Counted from the stretch's first letter, positions 1-9,655 are shown. The stretch: DNA of 59,645 bases from an uncultured Flavobacteriales bacterium (GCA_905181635.1 CAJIYM010000002.1:1-59645); one strand, 5' to 3'. The notes: generated by a model not told the origin, from the letters alone. Translations and numbers: made by a program.

Positions 1-1
1 G

Positions 2-2638
2 ATAATAGGAAATGAAATTCCTAATGAAGTATTCATTCAATCAAATGGTAATTCATTTCGTTTTAAAAGAAATAGTAATACTACTTTTGAGTACCTATTT
101 AAAGGGGTAAATAATGACATTCAATTTCAATTCTTAGCAGGAGGCTATAAAAGTGAAATCTATACTTTGAAAGCTCTCCCACAGCCTAAAGTGGTAGATT
201 TTAGTCTACAATTAAAATATCCAAACTACACCAAAACAAAAAATGAAACCATAAAAAATAATGGAGATATAATTATTCCTGAAGGAACTAGCGTACAATG
301 GCAAGTGAAGCTACAGAATACAGAACATGTCTATCTTGTTTTTTCTGAAAGCAAACACAACCAAAGCACAAAAAATACATTTACTTATAAAAAATCTTTT
401 TTCACTAGTACTCCATATCAAATAATCACCCAAAACAAACATCAGCTAAGTGACACATTATCCTATTATATAAAAGTTATTCCTGATGCCTACCCAGTAA
501 TTAAAGTAAGCCAGAGTTATGATAGTACAAATGCTCAGTTTTTGTTTAGCGGAGAAATTGAGGATGATTATCTATTAAAAAAATTGATTTTTAATTATCA
601 AAATACGAGTAATGACACAAATCCTTTAATAAGTCAGCAGTTAACAATTAAACAACTATCAAAAGAACTTTTCTTTTTTACTTTCAATTTTAATGATTTA
701 AAATTAGCAGCTGGAGATGAGATAGCATACTATTTTGAAGTCTGGGACAATGATGGTGTAAATGGATCAAAAAGCACAAAAAGCACGCGTTTTTCATACA
801 AAGAAACAACAAAAGAAGAGTTAATCTTAAAAAAGGATGCTGAAAACGAAAAAACAAAAAGCGGACTTAACAAGTCAATATCACTTGCTAATGAAATTAA
901 AAAAGATATTGCAGAACTGAATAAATCCATTTTAGAAAAGAAAAAAATAACTTGGGAAGACAAGCAAAAAGCTAAAGAAATTCTTAAAAAACAGAAACAA
1001 TTAGAAAAACAAATTAAAGATACCCAACAAAAAAATAACGATAACCTTAAGAACAAAGAGAAATTAAATTCTTCAATACTGGAAAAGCAAAAACAACTAC
1101 AGGAATTAATGAATAAAGTACTTGATGAAGAGACCAAAAAACTCTTACAGGAAATGGAAGAAATGATGGAAAAGGCTGATAAAGAAAAATTAAAAGATTT
1201 ACTAGATAAATTAGATGAAGAAAATACAGATTTAGAAAAAGAATTAGATAGAGAGCTAGAGCTATTTAAACAATTAGAATTTGAGCAGAAAGTAGAAGAA
1301 ACACTTGAGAAGATAGAAGAGCTTAAAAAAGAACAGGAAGCCTTAAAAAAAGAAACTGAAGAAGGTAAGCTAGAAAAAGAAGAGCTTGCTAAAAAACAAG
1401 AAGAGCTAAGCAAAAAAATGGAGGATTTGAAGAAGGATTTGCAAGATATCAGAAAGAAAAATATGGAGCTAGAGGATAAAAATAAAATTCCTGATACAAA
1501 AGCTCAAGAAGAAACTATAAAACAAAAAATGCAAGAGAGTAAGGATGCTCTGGAAAAAGGAAAGAAAAAGAAAGCTAAAAAAGCACAAGAAGAAGCAATT
1601 AAGGAGTTAGAAGAATTAGAACAGCAACTACAAAGTATGCAGCAAAGTAACTCCGAGCAGAAACCTCAAGAAGATATGGAAACTTTAAGAAAAATACTTG
1701 AAAATTTGGTAACTCTCTCTTTTAATCAGGAAGAATTAATGCTACGCGCTAATACTATACCTAAAAATAGTGCTGAATTTATTCAGGTTGTGAAGCAACA
1801 AAACAAACTAGCTGACGATAGCCAAATTATTGAAGATTCATTGTTAGCGCTAAGCAAAAGAGTTGTTCAAATACAAGCAACTATCAATAAAGAGATTGCC
1901 GCTATCAATAATAATATGATAAAGTCAACAAATGAATTGGAGCAAAGACAGGTGAGTAAAGCAGCAGAGCGCCAGCAATTTGTAATGACTTCTACTAACA
2001 ACTTGGCTTTACTATTATCTGAAATATTGGAGCAAATGCAAAAAGACTTGGAGATGCCTCCATCAAATTGTAATAAACCATCAAATTGTAATAAACCAAA
2101 TCCGAATGGCAAGAAACCATCTATGTCTCAGTTAAAAGATGCCCAAAAGAAACTGAACAAAAAAATGAAAGAAGGAAAAAATGGCAAAAAAGGAAAGAAG
2201 GGAGAGAAGAATTCAAAAAAATTGATGCAGCTAGCAAAACAACAGGAATCTATAAGAAAACAGTTAATGGAATTAAGAGATGAACAAGGAAAAAATGGCG
2301 AAAAAGGAAAGCTTGATAAGATTCTGGAGGATATGGAAGAGAATGAAACAGATATCATAAATAATAGAATAACACAAGAAACAATAACACGGCAAGAAGA
2401 AATTCTTACTCGATTACTTGAAGCCGAAAAATCCGAAAGAGAACAAGGAGAGGATGATCAACGAAAATCAACTGAGTGGAATTATACGCCTAATAATACA
2501 ACTGAACAATACTTGGAATATAAAAAGAAAAAAGAACAGCAAGAAGAGCTTTTAAAAACAACGCCTGTACAACTAAAACCCTATTATAAAAAGAAGGTAA
2601 ACACTTATTTCAATACCTTAATAAAAGAAGAAAAATGA
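2..2638 (+). CDS. DUF4175-family coiled-coil protein (5' end outside window)
   Basis: An open frame runs from base 2 with no stop, so the gene starts upstream of the window; the TTG at 167 is just an internal codon. About 878 residues are visible. The first ~260 are beta-rich. From about residue 265 to 560 the chain is an almost unbroken Lys/Glu/Gln heptad-like coiled coil, followed by a Lys/Gly-rich, Met/Gln-rich stretch. The C-terminal end (PYYKKKVNTYF near the stop) and the position directly upstream of ybeY and mnmG match the large DUF4175 proteins of Bacteroidota, which usually have N-terminal membrane helices (not visible here). Molecular role is unknown. The stop overlaps the ybeY start (ATGATAG region, 2635), suggesting translational coupling. 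Family assignment rests on composition, tail and gene order. Confidence 0.75.
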   Translation: MIGNEIPNEVFIQSNGNSFRFKRNSNTTFEYLFKGVNNDIQFQFLAGGYKSEIYTLKALPQPKVVDFSLQLKYPNYTKTKNETIKNNGDIIIPEGTSVQWQVKLQNTEHVYLVFSESKHNQSTKNTFTYKKSFFTSTPYQIITQNKHQLSDTLSYYIKVIPDAYPVIKVSQSYDSTNAQFLFSGEIEDDYLLKKLIFNYQNTSNDTNPLISQQLTIKQLSKELFFFTFNFNDLKLAAGDEIAYYFEVWDNDGVNGSKSTKSTRFSYKETTKEELILKKDAENEKTKSGLNKSISLANEIKKDIAELNKSILEKKKITWEDKQKAKEILKKQKQLEKQIKDTQQKNNDNLKNKEKLNSSILEKQKQLQELMNKVLDEETKKLLQEMEEMMEKADKEKLKDLLDKLDEENTDLEKELDRELELFKQLEFEQKVEETLEKIEELKKEQEALKKETEEGKLEKEELAKKQEELSKKMEDLKKDLQDIRKKNMELEDKNKIPDTKAQEETIKQKMQESKDALEKGKKKKAKKAQEEAIKELEELEQQLQSMQQSNSEQKPQEDMETLRKILENLVTLSFNQEELMLRANTIPKNSAEFIQVVKQQNKLADDSQIIEDSLLALSKRVVQIQATINKEIAAINNNMIKSTNELEQRQVSKAAERQQFVMTSTNNLALLLSEILEQMQKDLEMPPSNCNKPSNCNKPNPNGKKPSMSQLKDAQKKLNKKMKEGKNGKKGKKGEKNSKKLMQLAKQQESIRKQLMELRDEQGKNGEKGKLDKILEDMEENETDIINNRITQETITRQEEILTRLLEAEKSEREQGEDDQRKSTEWNYTPNNTTEQYLEYKKKKEQQEELLKTTPVQLKPYYKKKVNTYFNTLIKEEK
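2061..2096 (+). repeat. 18-bp perfect tandem duplication inside DUF4175 gene
   Basis: Two identical 18-bp units (2061-2078 and 2079-2096) lie in frame in the DUF4175 gene and duplicate the six residues SNCNKP. They add cysteines to an otherwise Cys-poor protein. Likely a slippage product in a low-complexity linker. Confidence 0.85.
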
Positions 2639-3030
2639 TAGATTTTCAGTACATAGAAAATGATAAACTGAGCAATACTGAAGATCTAAACTTATGGATC
2701 AACAATGTTATCAAAGAGGAAGAAATGATAATAGGTGAACTTGTCTATGTACTCTGTAATGATGAGTACTTACTTAAAAAAAATATCCAATTTCTAAACC
2801 ATAACACTCTTACTGATGTAATTACTTTTGATTATTCTGAAAATAAAATAATAAGTGGAGATATACTTATAAGTACTGAAAGAGTAGTTGAAAACGCTAA
2901 AATATTCAATGTTAATTATTTAACTGAATTACACAGAGTGATGGTGCACGGTTTACTACATTTGCTCGGCTATAAAGACAAGATTGAAAAAGACGCAATA
3001 CAATGCGAGAAAAAGAAAATTATTATTTAA
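2635..3030 (+). CDS. ybeY: Endoribonuclease YbeY (16S rRNA maturation), 3' end frameshifted
   Basis: YbeY is a single-domain metal-dependent RNase of rRNA maturation and ribosome quality control. The protein shows TDVITFDY (residues ~61-68), the GDILIS strand and the metal motif HGLLHLLGYKDK; the third ligand position is Lys-Asp as in many Bacteroidota copies rather than the usual His. As read, the protein ends after EKKKIII at 3030. Restoring one A at about 3002 changes the tail to MREKENYYLNKFTNN with a stop at 3048-3050, which is what the family has there. The truncation is therefore most likely a single-base deletion, real or a sequencing error. It overlaps the upstream DUF4175 stop by 4 bases and precedes mnmG by 37 bases counted from the corrected stop. 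Confidence 0.9.
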   Translation: MIDFQYIENDKLSNTEDLNLWINNVIKEEEMIIGELVYVLCNDEYLLKKNIQFLNHNTLTDVITFDYSENKIISGDILISTERVVENAKIFNVNYLTELHRVMVHGLLHLLGYKDKIEKDAIQCEKKKIII

Positions 3031-3087
3031 ATAAATTTACAAATAACTGATTATCAATATTTTTGATATGATTCTAGTAAAAACAAT

Positions 3088-4960
3088 ATGAAATTAGAAG
3101 AAGTATATGATGTAATAATAGTAGGAGGGGGCATGCTGGTTGTGAAGCAGCACATGCTGCAGCAACTCTTGGTTCAAAAGTACTATTGGTAACACAAAAT
3201 TTAGAAACTCTTGCACGTATGTCTTGCAACCCTGCTATGGGTGGTGTGGCAAAAGGCCAAATAATAAGAGAAATTGATGCTTTAGGAGGAATGTCAGGCA
3301 TAATTACTGACGCTTCATCTATTCAGTTTAGAATGCTTAATAAAAGTAAGGGACCCGCAATGTGGAGTCCTAGAGCACAATGTGATAGAAAAGTATTTGA
3401 GAAAGAATGGCGTAAAGGACTTGAAGGAAATAAAAACATTGATTTCTGGCAAGATACTGTAGATAATATAACTACTAAAAAAGGAGGGTTACTGGTGTAA
3501 TCACTAAAATGGGAGTTGAAATATCAGCAAAAAGTGTTGTGCTATGTAACGGAACTTTCTTAAACGGACTTATTCATCTTAGGCAAAAAGAATTACAAAG
3601 GAGGTCGTTCAGGAGAGCCATCAGCTGAAGGAATTACAAAGCAATTAATTGATTTAGGATTCACGAGTGGCAGAATGAAAACAGGTACACCACCACGATT
3701 AGATGGTAGAACAATTGACTATTCAGTAACTGAAGAACAAGCAGGAGATGAGAATACTGTCAGTTTTTCATACATGACTAAAGAGAAAATCAAAAGATCA
3801 ACATTCTTGTTTTATAACTTACACTTCCCCAGAAGTACATGCGATATTAAAAGAAGGATTTGAAGATTCTCCAATGTTTTCAGGAAGAATTAAAGGAGTA
3901 GGACCAAGGTACTGCCCTTCAATTGAAGATAAAATCGAACGATTTGCAGATAAAGAGAGGCATCAGTTATTTATCGAACCAGAAGGTACGGGATACTGTT
4001 GAAATATATTTGAATGGGTTCTCTACTTCATTACCAGAAGCGGTACAACTAAAAGCACTGAGAAAAATTAAAGGTCTTGAAAAAGTAAAGATGTTTAGAG
4101 CTGGTTACGCTATTGAATATGATTACTTTCCACCAACACAACTTAAACATACGCTAGAAACCAAGCTTGTCAATAATCTTTTCTTCTGCGGTCAGATAAA
4201 CGGCACTACAGGATATGAAGAAGCTGCCGCTCAAGGACTTATGGCAGGGATAAATGCACATCAAAATACACATGGAAAAGAAGAATTTATATTAAGTAGA
4301 TCGGACGCTTATATTGGAGTTTTAATAGATGATCTGATAACAAAAGGAACTGAAGAGCCATACAGAATGTTTACTTCTCGTGCAGAGTATCGTTTACTTT
4401 TGAGACAGGACAATGCTGATATTAGACTTACTAAAAAAGGATACAAGTTAGGACTAGCAAAATTTGACAGAATTGAACAACTTGAGAAGAAAGAGATTGA
4501 AACAGCAGCACTTATAAAGTTTTTAAAAACACAGAGCATAGACCCAAAGGATATAAACCCAGTTCTTGAGAAATTAGGAAGCGCAGTGCTAAAACAAAAA
4601 GTAAAAATTAAGGCAGTGCTATCAAGACCACATATTACTTTAGAAGATCTGTTAGTATGCAAGGAGTTAAAAACATATTTAGCAGATAAAAAATGCTCTA
4701 CAGAAGCCATTGAACAGGCTGAAATTGAAATAAAATATGGTGGGTATTTGAATAAAGAAAAAGAGTCAGTAGAGAAATCATTAAGACTAGAAAACATTAA
4801 AATTTCTAAAGATTTTGTATTTGATAAACTTCATTCTATTTCTACAGAAGGTAGAGAAAAATTAAGTTTTATACAGCCTGAAACAATAGGTCAAGCATCA
4901 AGAATAAGTGGAGTATCACCCTCTGACATTAATGTGCTTTTAGTTTACTTAGGAAGATGA
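3088..4960 (+). pseudogene. mnmG: mnmG (gidA) broken by five single-base frameshifts, probably sequence errors
   Basis: MnmG (with MnmE) makes the cmnm5 modification of wobble U34 in tRNAs, using FAD. ATG at 3088 begins [15 protein letters not shown], the FAD-binding start. Following homology by eye, the frame must change near 3131 (one base missing in the G run), 3492-3493 (one missing), 3581 (one extra), 3792-3795 (one extra A) and 3988 (one extra); between these points every family block is intact: [52 protein letters not shown]. From 3989 to 4960 the frame is clean through the C-terminal helical domain ending VLLVYLGR. No nonsense or missense decay is visible, so I think the gene is functional and the indels are base-calling errors; a genuine pseudogene is the alternative. 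The stop overlaps the methyltransferase start by four bases (4957). Confidence 0.93.
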
Positions 4961-5841
4961 TACTGCTAGATAATTGTCCTATCTGCTTAAGCGGTGATTT
5001 AAAGAATAAGTTTAACTGCAAAGACCACTCTACATCTAAAGAAAAATTTACAATTGTTTCATGTGAAACATGTGACTTTAAGTTTACCAATCCTAGACCA
5101 AAAGATAACTCATTAGGCAACTATTATAAATCAGAAAAGTATATTTCTCATACAAACAACAAAAAAGGACTATTTAATTGGATGTATCATACAGTAAGGA
5201 AGTATTCAATTATAAGTAAATTAAATCTTCTTCAAAAAGTATCAAATAACAAAAGCCACCTTGATATTGGCTGCGGAACCGGAGAGTTTTTAAACGCCTG
5301 TAAAAATGCAGGATTCAAAACAGAAGGGACAGAGCCTTCAAAATTAGCAAGAGAACAGGCAATTAATAATTTTAATCTTTCCGTTAGCCAAAAAACAGAA
5401 TTAAATCAATATAAAAACGGTCAGTTTGACTCCATAAGTATGTGGCATGTTCTTGAGCACATCCCTACACTGAATAAAACTATAAGCGAACTTAATAGAA
5501 TAGTAAATAAGAATGGAAAACTTATTATTGCGGTGCCCAATCATAAAAGCTGGGATGCAGAATACTATAAAGATTACTGGGCAGGCTGGGATACCCCAAT
5601 ACATTTGTGGCATTTTTCAAGTCTGAGCATTGAAAAACTATTTAATAAACACGAATTTAAATTAATAGAAAAAAAACCAATGTTATTTGATTCATTTTAT
5701 GTCTCTCTTTTAAGTGAGGAGTTTAAAACTGGAAAAAAGAAATACATCAATGGTTTCGCTATTGGCTTAATATCAAACTTAATAGGAATATTTTCAAAAA
5801 GAGGATGTTCCAGTATAACTTACGTATTTGAGAAAAAATAA
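4957..5841 (+). CDS. Class I SAM methyltransferase with N-terminal zinc ribbon
   Basis: A 294-residue protein. Residues 7-39 hold two CxxC pairs (C7/C10 and C36/C39), a zinc ribbon. The Rossmann fold starts at about residue 100 with the SAM motif HLDIGCGTGEF (101-111), followed by an acidic second strand (TEGTEPS) and the post-motif SMWHVLEHIP. This is the Methyltransf_11/23 layout often seen in small-molecule or glycan-modifying methyltransferases. Substrate cannot be read from the sequence. The ATG overlaps the mnmG stop (ATGA), and this gene follows mnmG in many Bacteroidota, which hints at coupled expression rather than a proven joint role. Confidence 0.85.
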   Translation: MILLDNCPICLSGDLKNKFNCKDHSTSKEKFTIVSCETCDFKFTNPRPKDNSLGNYYKSEKYISHTNNKKGLFNWMYHTVRKYSIISKLNLLQKVSNNKSHLDIGCGTGEFLNACKNAGFKTEGTEPSKLAREQAINNFNLSVSQKTELNQYKNGQFDSISMWHVLEHIPTLNKTISELNRIVNKNGKLIIAVPNHKSWDAEYYKDYWAGWDTPIHLWHFSSLSIEKLFNKHEFKLIEKKPMLFDSFYVSLLSEEFKTGKKKYINGFAIGLISNLIGIFSKRGCSSITYVFEKK

Positions 5842-5870
5842 AGTGTTTTAAAGCGTTTTAAAGCGTTTTA
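5841..5870. repeat. Three tandem copies of a 10-bp unit
   Basis: Units AAGTGTTTTA, AAGCGTTTTA and AAGCGTTTTA follow each other directly after the methyltransferase stop. The rest of the 156-bp gap to 5998 shows only a promoter at its right end. Each unit resembles half of a palindromic binding site, but no function can be assigned. Confidence 0.7.
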
Positions 5871-5985
5871 AGGGCTAGGCTACAATTATGATGTAAAGTT
5901 TAATTTAATCGATCACAACAACAAAACATAAATACCTGATTAACAAGTATTTATATAAAAATTAGCTAGTTTCGAGATAATTACA

Positions 5986-5993
5986 TACTTTTG
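5986..5993 (+). promoter_or_regulatory. Bacteroidota -7 promoter element TACTTTTG
   Basis: A perfect match to TAnnTTTG ends four bases before the ATG at 5998, so transcription would begin at or next to the start codon. No convincing TTG -33 box is found at 19-21 bases upstream, which lowers confidence. Confidence 0.5.
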
Positions 5994-5997
5994 TAAT

Positions 5998-7296
5998 ATG
6001 AAAAGAGTCATTTTTATAGTAATCTTTGCTACATTATACCTCAACAGTTATAGTCAGTGCGATGCTCCAATTAATGTTTTTAATTCCAATATAAATTATT
6101 ATAATGCTGATGTAAATTGGAATTACCAAACAAATATTAATAATTATAGAATTCGCTACAAAAAAGTAGGAGACACAATATGGTCTTATAAGAATAATAT
6201 TGATTCAATAGCAATAACGAAAAATCTAAATAATTTAACACCACTTAACTATTATTTTTGGCAAATTAAAAGCTACTGTGACTCGTTAGGAACTAATTCC
6301 TCACAATGGTCTATTGCAGATACGTTTTACACAAGTACAATTAATTGCCCAAACATAATCGGACAATTCACCAATAATATAAGTTATGACAACGCTACAA
6401 CAAACTGGACAGTAAATACTAATGCAAATAGATATAAAATTCGATATAAAATTTATGGTACGACAATCTGGTCATATTTAGGACCTGTATACCATCCAAA
6501 TAACGAAAAAATAATCCCACTTCTACAACAAAACACAACATATGAATGGGGGGTAATGGCTTTTTATGACTCAACAACTCAATATGCGTCTTTATGGTCA
6601 ATTTCGGATACCTTCACCACATCTGTATTTATTGCCTCTGCATTTGACCCTAACATTTCAAATAGTCTTAACAACACAATCTGCAACACCTCCACAGATC
6701 TTACTTTATTTGTAAGCCAGTCGATAAACGAACCAGACATAGAAACATCAACGATAACATCAGATGGCGGATATTTTAATATTCAATCATTGACAATGGG
6801 GGACTCTGTTGGATATGCAATAATGGATTTAGCAACCCAAACAATATCAACAACCTTAAAAGTTGGAATTATCGCTGGACAGAACTATGCTTTAATAAAT
6901 TCATTTGATAGCACAGGAAGTATCATTGGATTTTTTGCAATAGAAAATGTGAGTAGCGGCATAAAAATAAGTTCAACATCGCCAAATGATGGGAATAGTT
7001 ATACTACAGGATTTACAAGCGAAATACATTTAACAAACCTATTTATCAATCCAAATATTAACGGACCTTTAAATTTCTATACCGATATTATATCTGAACT
7101 TAATGATCAGTTTAGCGACACAACAACAGTTATAATAGATTGTATGATTCATATTTCAGATAACAATACAGAGGAGAAATTAAACTTTGAAATCTATGAT
7201 TTGCTAGGTAGAAAAACAAAATTTATAGAGAATTCAGTACTTTTATATAAGTACTCAAATGGGGAAGTTAGAAAAATTTACACCCTAAAAAAATAG
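5998..7296 (+). CDS. Secreted protein with two fibronectin-III domains and a C-terminal sorting-like tail
   Basis: 432 residues with a signal peptide (1-20, cut before CDAP). Two FN3 repeats follow at about 21-113 and 116-209; both start Cys-x-x-(P/N) and share the YRIRYK..GDTIWSY / YKIRYK..GTTIWSY core and a W-S-I-(A/S)-DTF end. Residues 210-385 form a beta-rich domain I do not recognise. The last ~35 residues (YDLLGRK, then YKYSNGEV..KIYTL) resemble a variant T9SS C-terminal signal ending in a short beta hairpin. Inference: outer-surface or secreted adhesive/scaffold protein exported by T9SS. It stands alone behind its own promoter; its stop codon directly touches the tRNA-Arg gene on the opposite strand. 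Confidence 0.75.
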   Translation: MKRVIFIVIFATLYLNSYSQCDAPINVFNSNINYYNADVNWNYQTNINNYRIRYKKVGDTIWSYKNNIDSIAITKNLNNLTPLNYYFWQIKSYCDSLGTNSSQWSIADTFYTSTINCPNIIGQFTNNISYDNATTNWTVNTNANRYKIRYKIYGTTIWSYLGPVYHPNNEKIIPLLQQNTTYEWGVMAFYDSTTQYASLWSISDTFTTSVFIASAFDPNISNSLNNTICNTSTDLTLFVSQSINEPDIETSTITSDGGYFNIQSLTMGDSVGYAIMDLATQTISTTLKVGIIAGQNYALINSFDSTGSIIGFFAIENVSSGIKISSTSPNDGNSYTTGFTSEIHLTNLFINPNINGPLNFYTDIISELNDQFSDTTTVIIDCMIHISDNNTEEKLNFEIYDLLGRKTKFIENSVLLYKYSNGEVRKIYTLKK

Positions 7297-7370
7297 TGAC
7301 CTAGGAGGGACTCGAACCCCCAACCGTCAGAGCCGAAATCTGATATTCTATCCAATTGAACTACTAGGCC
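7297..7370 (-). tRNA. tRNA-Arg (anticodon UCG)
   Basis: On the minus strand the 74-nt sequence folds into a full cloverleaf: acceptor GGCCTAG with CTAGGTC (one G-U) plus discriminator A, D stem GTTC/GAAT, anticodon stem TCAGA/TCTGA around loop TTTCGGC (anticodon bases 7334-7336, TCG), and T arm GGGGG-TTCGAGT-CCCTC. CCA is not encoded. It decodes CGN Arg codons, mainly CGA. The 3' end abuts the stop codon of the convergent FN3 gene. Confidence 0.95.
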
Positions 7371-7377
7371 TAAAAAA

Positions 7378-7406
7378 CAAAAGTAATCTTTAATTAAGAA
7401 TTACAA
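7378..7406 (-). promoter_or_regulatory. Promoter of tRNA-Arg
   Basis: On the minus strand TTG (7406-7404) and TACTTTTG (7385-7378) are separated by 18 bases, a good match to the Bacteroidota TTG / TAnnTTTG promoter. The predicted start lies within a few bases of the mature tRNA 5' end at 7370. Confidence 0.65.
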
Positions 7407-7462
7407 TTTTTTATTTAATAAGAAGTTATCTGATTGTATTATAGTATTATTGTCTCTAAATT

Positions 7463-9655
7463 ATGAAAAAAATTATCTTATTATTTATTCCATTTTTGAT
7501 TAATGCACAAGATGTGCCAATTGGCTATTGGAAGGATTACCAATCCTATACAAGTGCTAGTTATATATCAGAAAGTGATAAAAAGATTTATTGCGTTACT
7601 AATGGAGGGCTCTTTTACATTAATAAAGAAGACAACACAATCAACAGAAAGTCAAAAGTTACAGGACTATCTGATATTGGAATTAAACAGGTTAAATACG
7701 ACTATGATTCAAAAATTACTATTATTACATATGAAAATTGTAACATAGATCTATTAAAAAATAATATAATTGTTAATATTTCAGACATAAAACGAAAAGA
7801 AATAATTGGAGAAAAGTTAATAAACAGCATAATCATAAAAGATAGAATAGCATATCTATCTTGCACTTTTGGATTAGTACTTGTTGATTTAGAAAATGAA
7901 GAAGTAAAAGATACATATAGAATTGGTCAAAACGGTAATTTTAGAGCAATAAATAGTTGTGCTTTTAGCAGCAATAATATTTTTGTAGCATCAGAAGGTG
8001 GAATATATTACGCAGACAAAAACAATTCTAGTCTATTTGACTTTAATAGCTGGGTATTAGATACCAACAGATCTGATAACTATCAAAATATTTTCATAAT
8101 AGAAGATTCAATTTGGGTTGGAGATGAAAACTCTTTTTACAATAATAGCTCTCTAATTCTATCAATTAACGACACTATAATAAAGTATGATAATCTATTA
8201 TTAAATCCAGATACTTTATTCCATAATCAATTTGAGGATATAAACTTTATTTATAAAGATAGCGAGAGTAATCTCTGGGTAGCAGATGAAAGTAATGGCT
8301 TATTAAAATTTACTGACTCTCAATATCAAGAGAGCTTTGTTCCAGAAGGGCCAAAAAGAAATGATATTTATAGCCTAGAATATGATAATAACAGACTATA
8401 CATAAGTCATGGAGGACATACCAACTTTGGAATAAATTCATTAATTAAAGATGGGGTTTCAATTAAAGATAAGTTTAATGACTGGCTAAATTATGACTAC
8501 TATAAGCTTGGGAACTCAAGAGACATCCTAGAAGTTGCTATTAGAAATGGAAAAGAATATTATGCTTCATGGTACAACGGAATAGCAGAAATGAAAGATG
8601 GAGAATTAATTACAAATCATGGTTATGCTAATACTAATGGGGTGTTAGACACAACTTACTACTCAAATAATAGAATTAGAATCTCTGATTTAAAATTTGA
8701 TAATAACGGTAATTTATGGGGACTAAGTTCAGAAGTTAATCATCCATTATTTGTAAAGACAAAAAATGATGAGTGGTTCTCTTTTAGTATGGATCAAGAT
8801 AGAGTTGAACTATTTTTTGATGACTTAATAATCGATCAATACAACCAAAAATGGGGAGTAATTGGAAGATCAGGGGGCATATTTGTTTATGACGATAATA
8901 ATACAATCTCTGATATTAGTGATGACCAGCACAAAATACTTAAGAATACATTAGGAGAGGGAAATCTTCCTTCAATGAGAGTATATTGCATAGCTGAAGA
9001 TTTAGATGGAGAAATCTGGGTAGGGACAGACAAAGGTATTGGCATCTTCTATAATCCTTCAACAATATTTTCAGATAACAATTCAGATGCACAACAAATA
9101 TTAATCACTGAAGGAGAATATGGTCAATATTTATTAAGTGAAGAAAAGGTAAAATGCATAACGATTGATGGTGCAAATAGAAAATGGATTGGCACTGAAA
9201 AATCAGGAGTTTTTCTAATATCAGATGATGGCATGGATGAAATTCAACATTTTACAAGCTATAATAGCCCTCTTTTTTCAGATAATATTTATGACATAAC
9301 AATCAACCCTTCAAATGGAGAAGTATTTATTGGAACTGAAAAAGGACTTATTTCTTACCGATCAGACGCAACAAATGGAGCTAAAACACAATTAATAACT
9401 AAAGTCTTTCCTAACCCAGTAAGAGAAACATATAATGGCATAATTTCGATAAATGGCTTGGTTACTGATGCTAATATTAAAATCACGGATATTGATGGTA
9501 ATTTGGTATTTGAAAGTTTTTCAAAAGGAGGGCAGGCAAGCTGGAATGGTAAGAATAAAAATGGAGACAGAGTATCTACAGGAGTATACCTCATATTCAG
9601 CACTGACATAAATGGAATAGAAAAAATAGCTAGTAAGATCTTATTTATTCACTAA
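7463..9655 (+). CDS. porZ: PorZ, type IX secretion beta-propeller protein
   Basis: 730 residues: signal peptide (1-15), then a long beta-propeller region of the two-component-regulator-propeller kind (repeats such as GLSDIGIKQVKYD, NLWVADESNGLLKF, EIWVGTDKGIGIF, RKWIGTEKSGVFLIS) and a type A T9SS sorting domain at about 655-730 starting VFPNPVRETYNG and containing STGVYLIF. PorZ of Porphyromonas sits on the cell surface as part of the sortase/attachment complex that joins cargo to A-LPS. Two features support PorZ over a generic sensor propeller: no kinase domain follows, and recO lies immediately downstream (overlap of one base, TAATG), the gene order seen in many Bacteroidota. Confidence 0.88.
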   Translation: MKKIILLFIPFLINAQDVPIGYWKDYQSYTSASYISESDKKIYCVTNGGLFYINKEDNTINRKSKVTGLSDIGIKQVKYDYDSKITIITYENCNIDLLKNNIIVNISDIKRKEIIGEKLINSIIIKDRIAYLSCTFGLVLVDLENEEVKDTYRIGQNGNFRAINSCAFSSNNIFVASEGGIYYADKNNSSLFDFNSWVLDTNRSDNYQNIFIIEDSIWVGDENSFYNNSSLILSINDTIIKYDNLLLNPDTLFHNQFEDINFIYKDSESNLWVADESNGLLKFTDSQYQESFVPEGPKRNDIYSLEYDNNRLYISHGGHTNFGINSLIKDGVSIKDKFNDWLNYDYYKLGNSRDILEVAIRNGKEYYASWYNGIAEMKDGELITNHGYANTNGVLDTTYYSNNRIRISDLKFDNNGNLWGLSSEVNHPLFVKTKNDEWFSFSMDQDRVELFFDDLIIDQYNQKWGVIGRSGGIFVYDDNNTISDISDDQHKILKNTLGEGNLPSMRVYCIAEDLDGEIWVGTDKGIGIFYNPSTIFSDNNSDAQQILITEGEYGQYLLSEEKVKCITIDGANRKWIGTEKSGVFLISDDGMDEIQHFTSYNSPLFSDNIYDITINPSNGEVFIGTEKGLISYRSDATNGAKTQLITKVFPNPVRETYNGIISINGLVTDANIKITDIDGNLVFESFSKGGQASWNGKNKNGDRVSTGVYLIFSTDINGIEKIASKILFIH

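Noticed and set aside
730-1413. Long open frame on the minus strand, Ser/Phe-rich
   Set aside because: Mirror of the Lys/Glu-rich coiled coil of the DUF4175 gene; low-complexity, no start context and no family features.
3088-3990. Programmed frameshifting in mnmG
   Set aside because: Five shifts of both signs, at unrelated sites and without slippery sequences or structures, are better explained as errors.
7463-9655. Hybrid two-component sensor
   Set aside because: Only the propeller part is present; no histidine kinase or response regulator domain follows, and a T9SS tail ends the protein.
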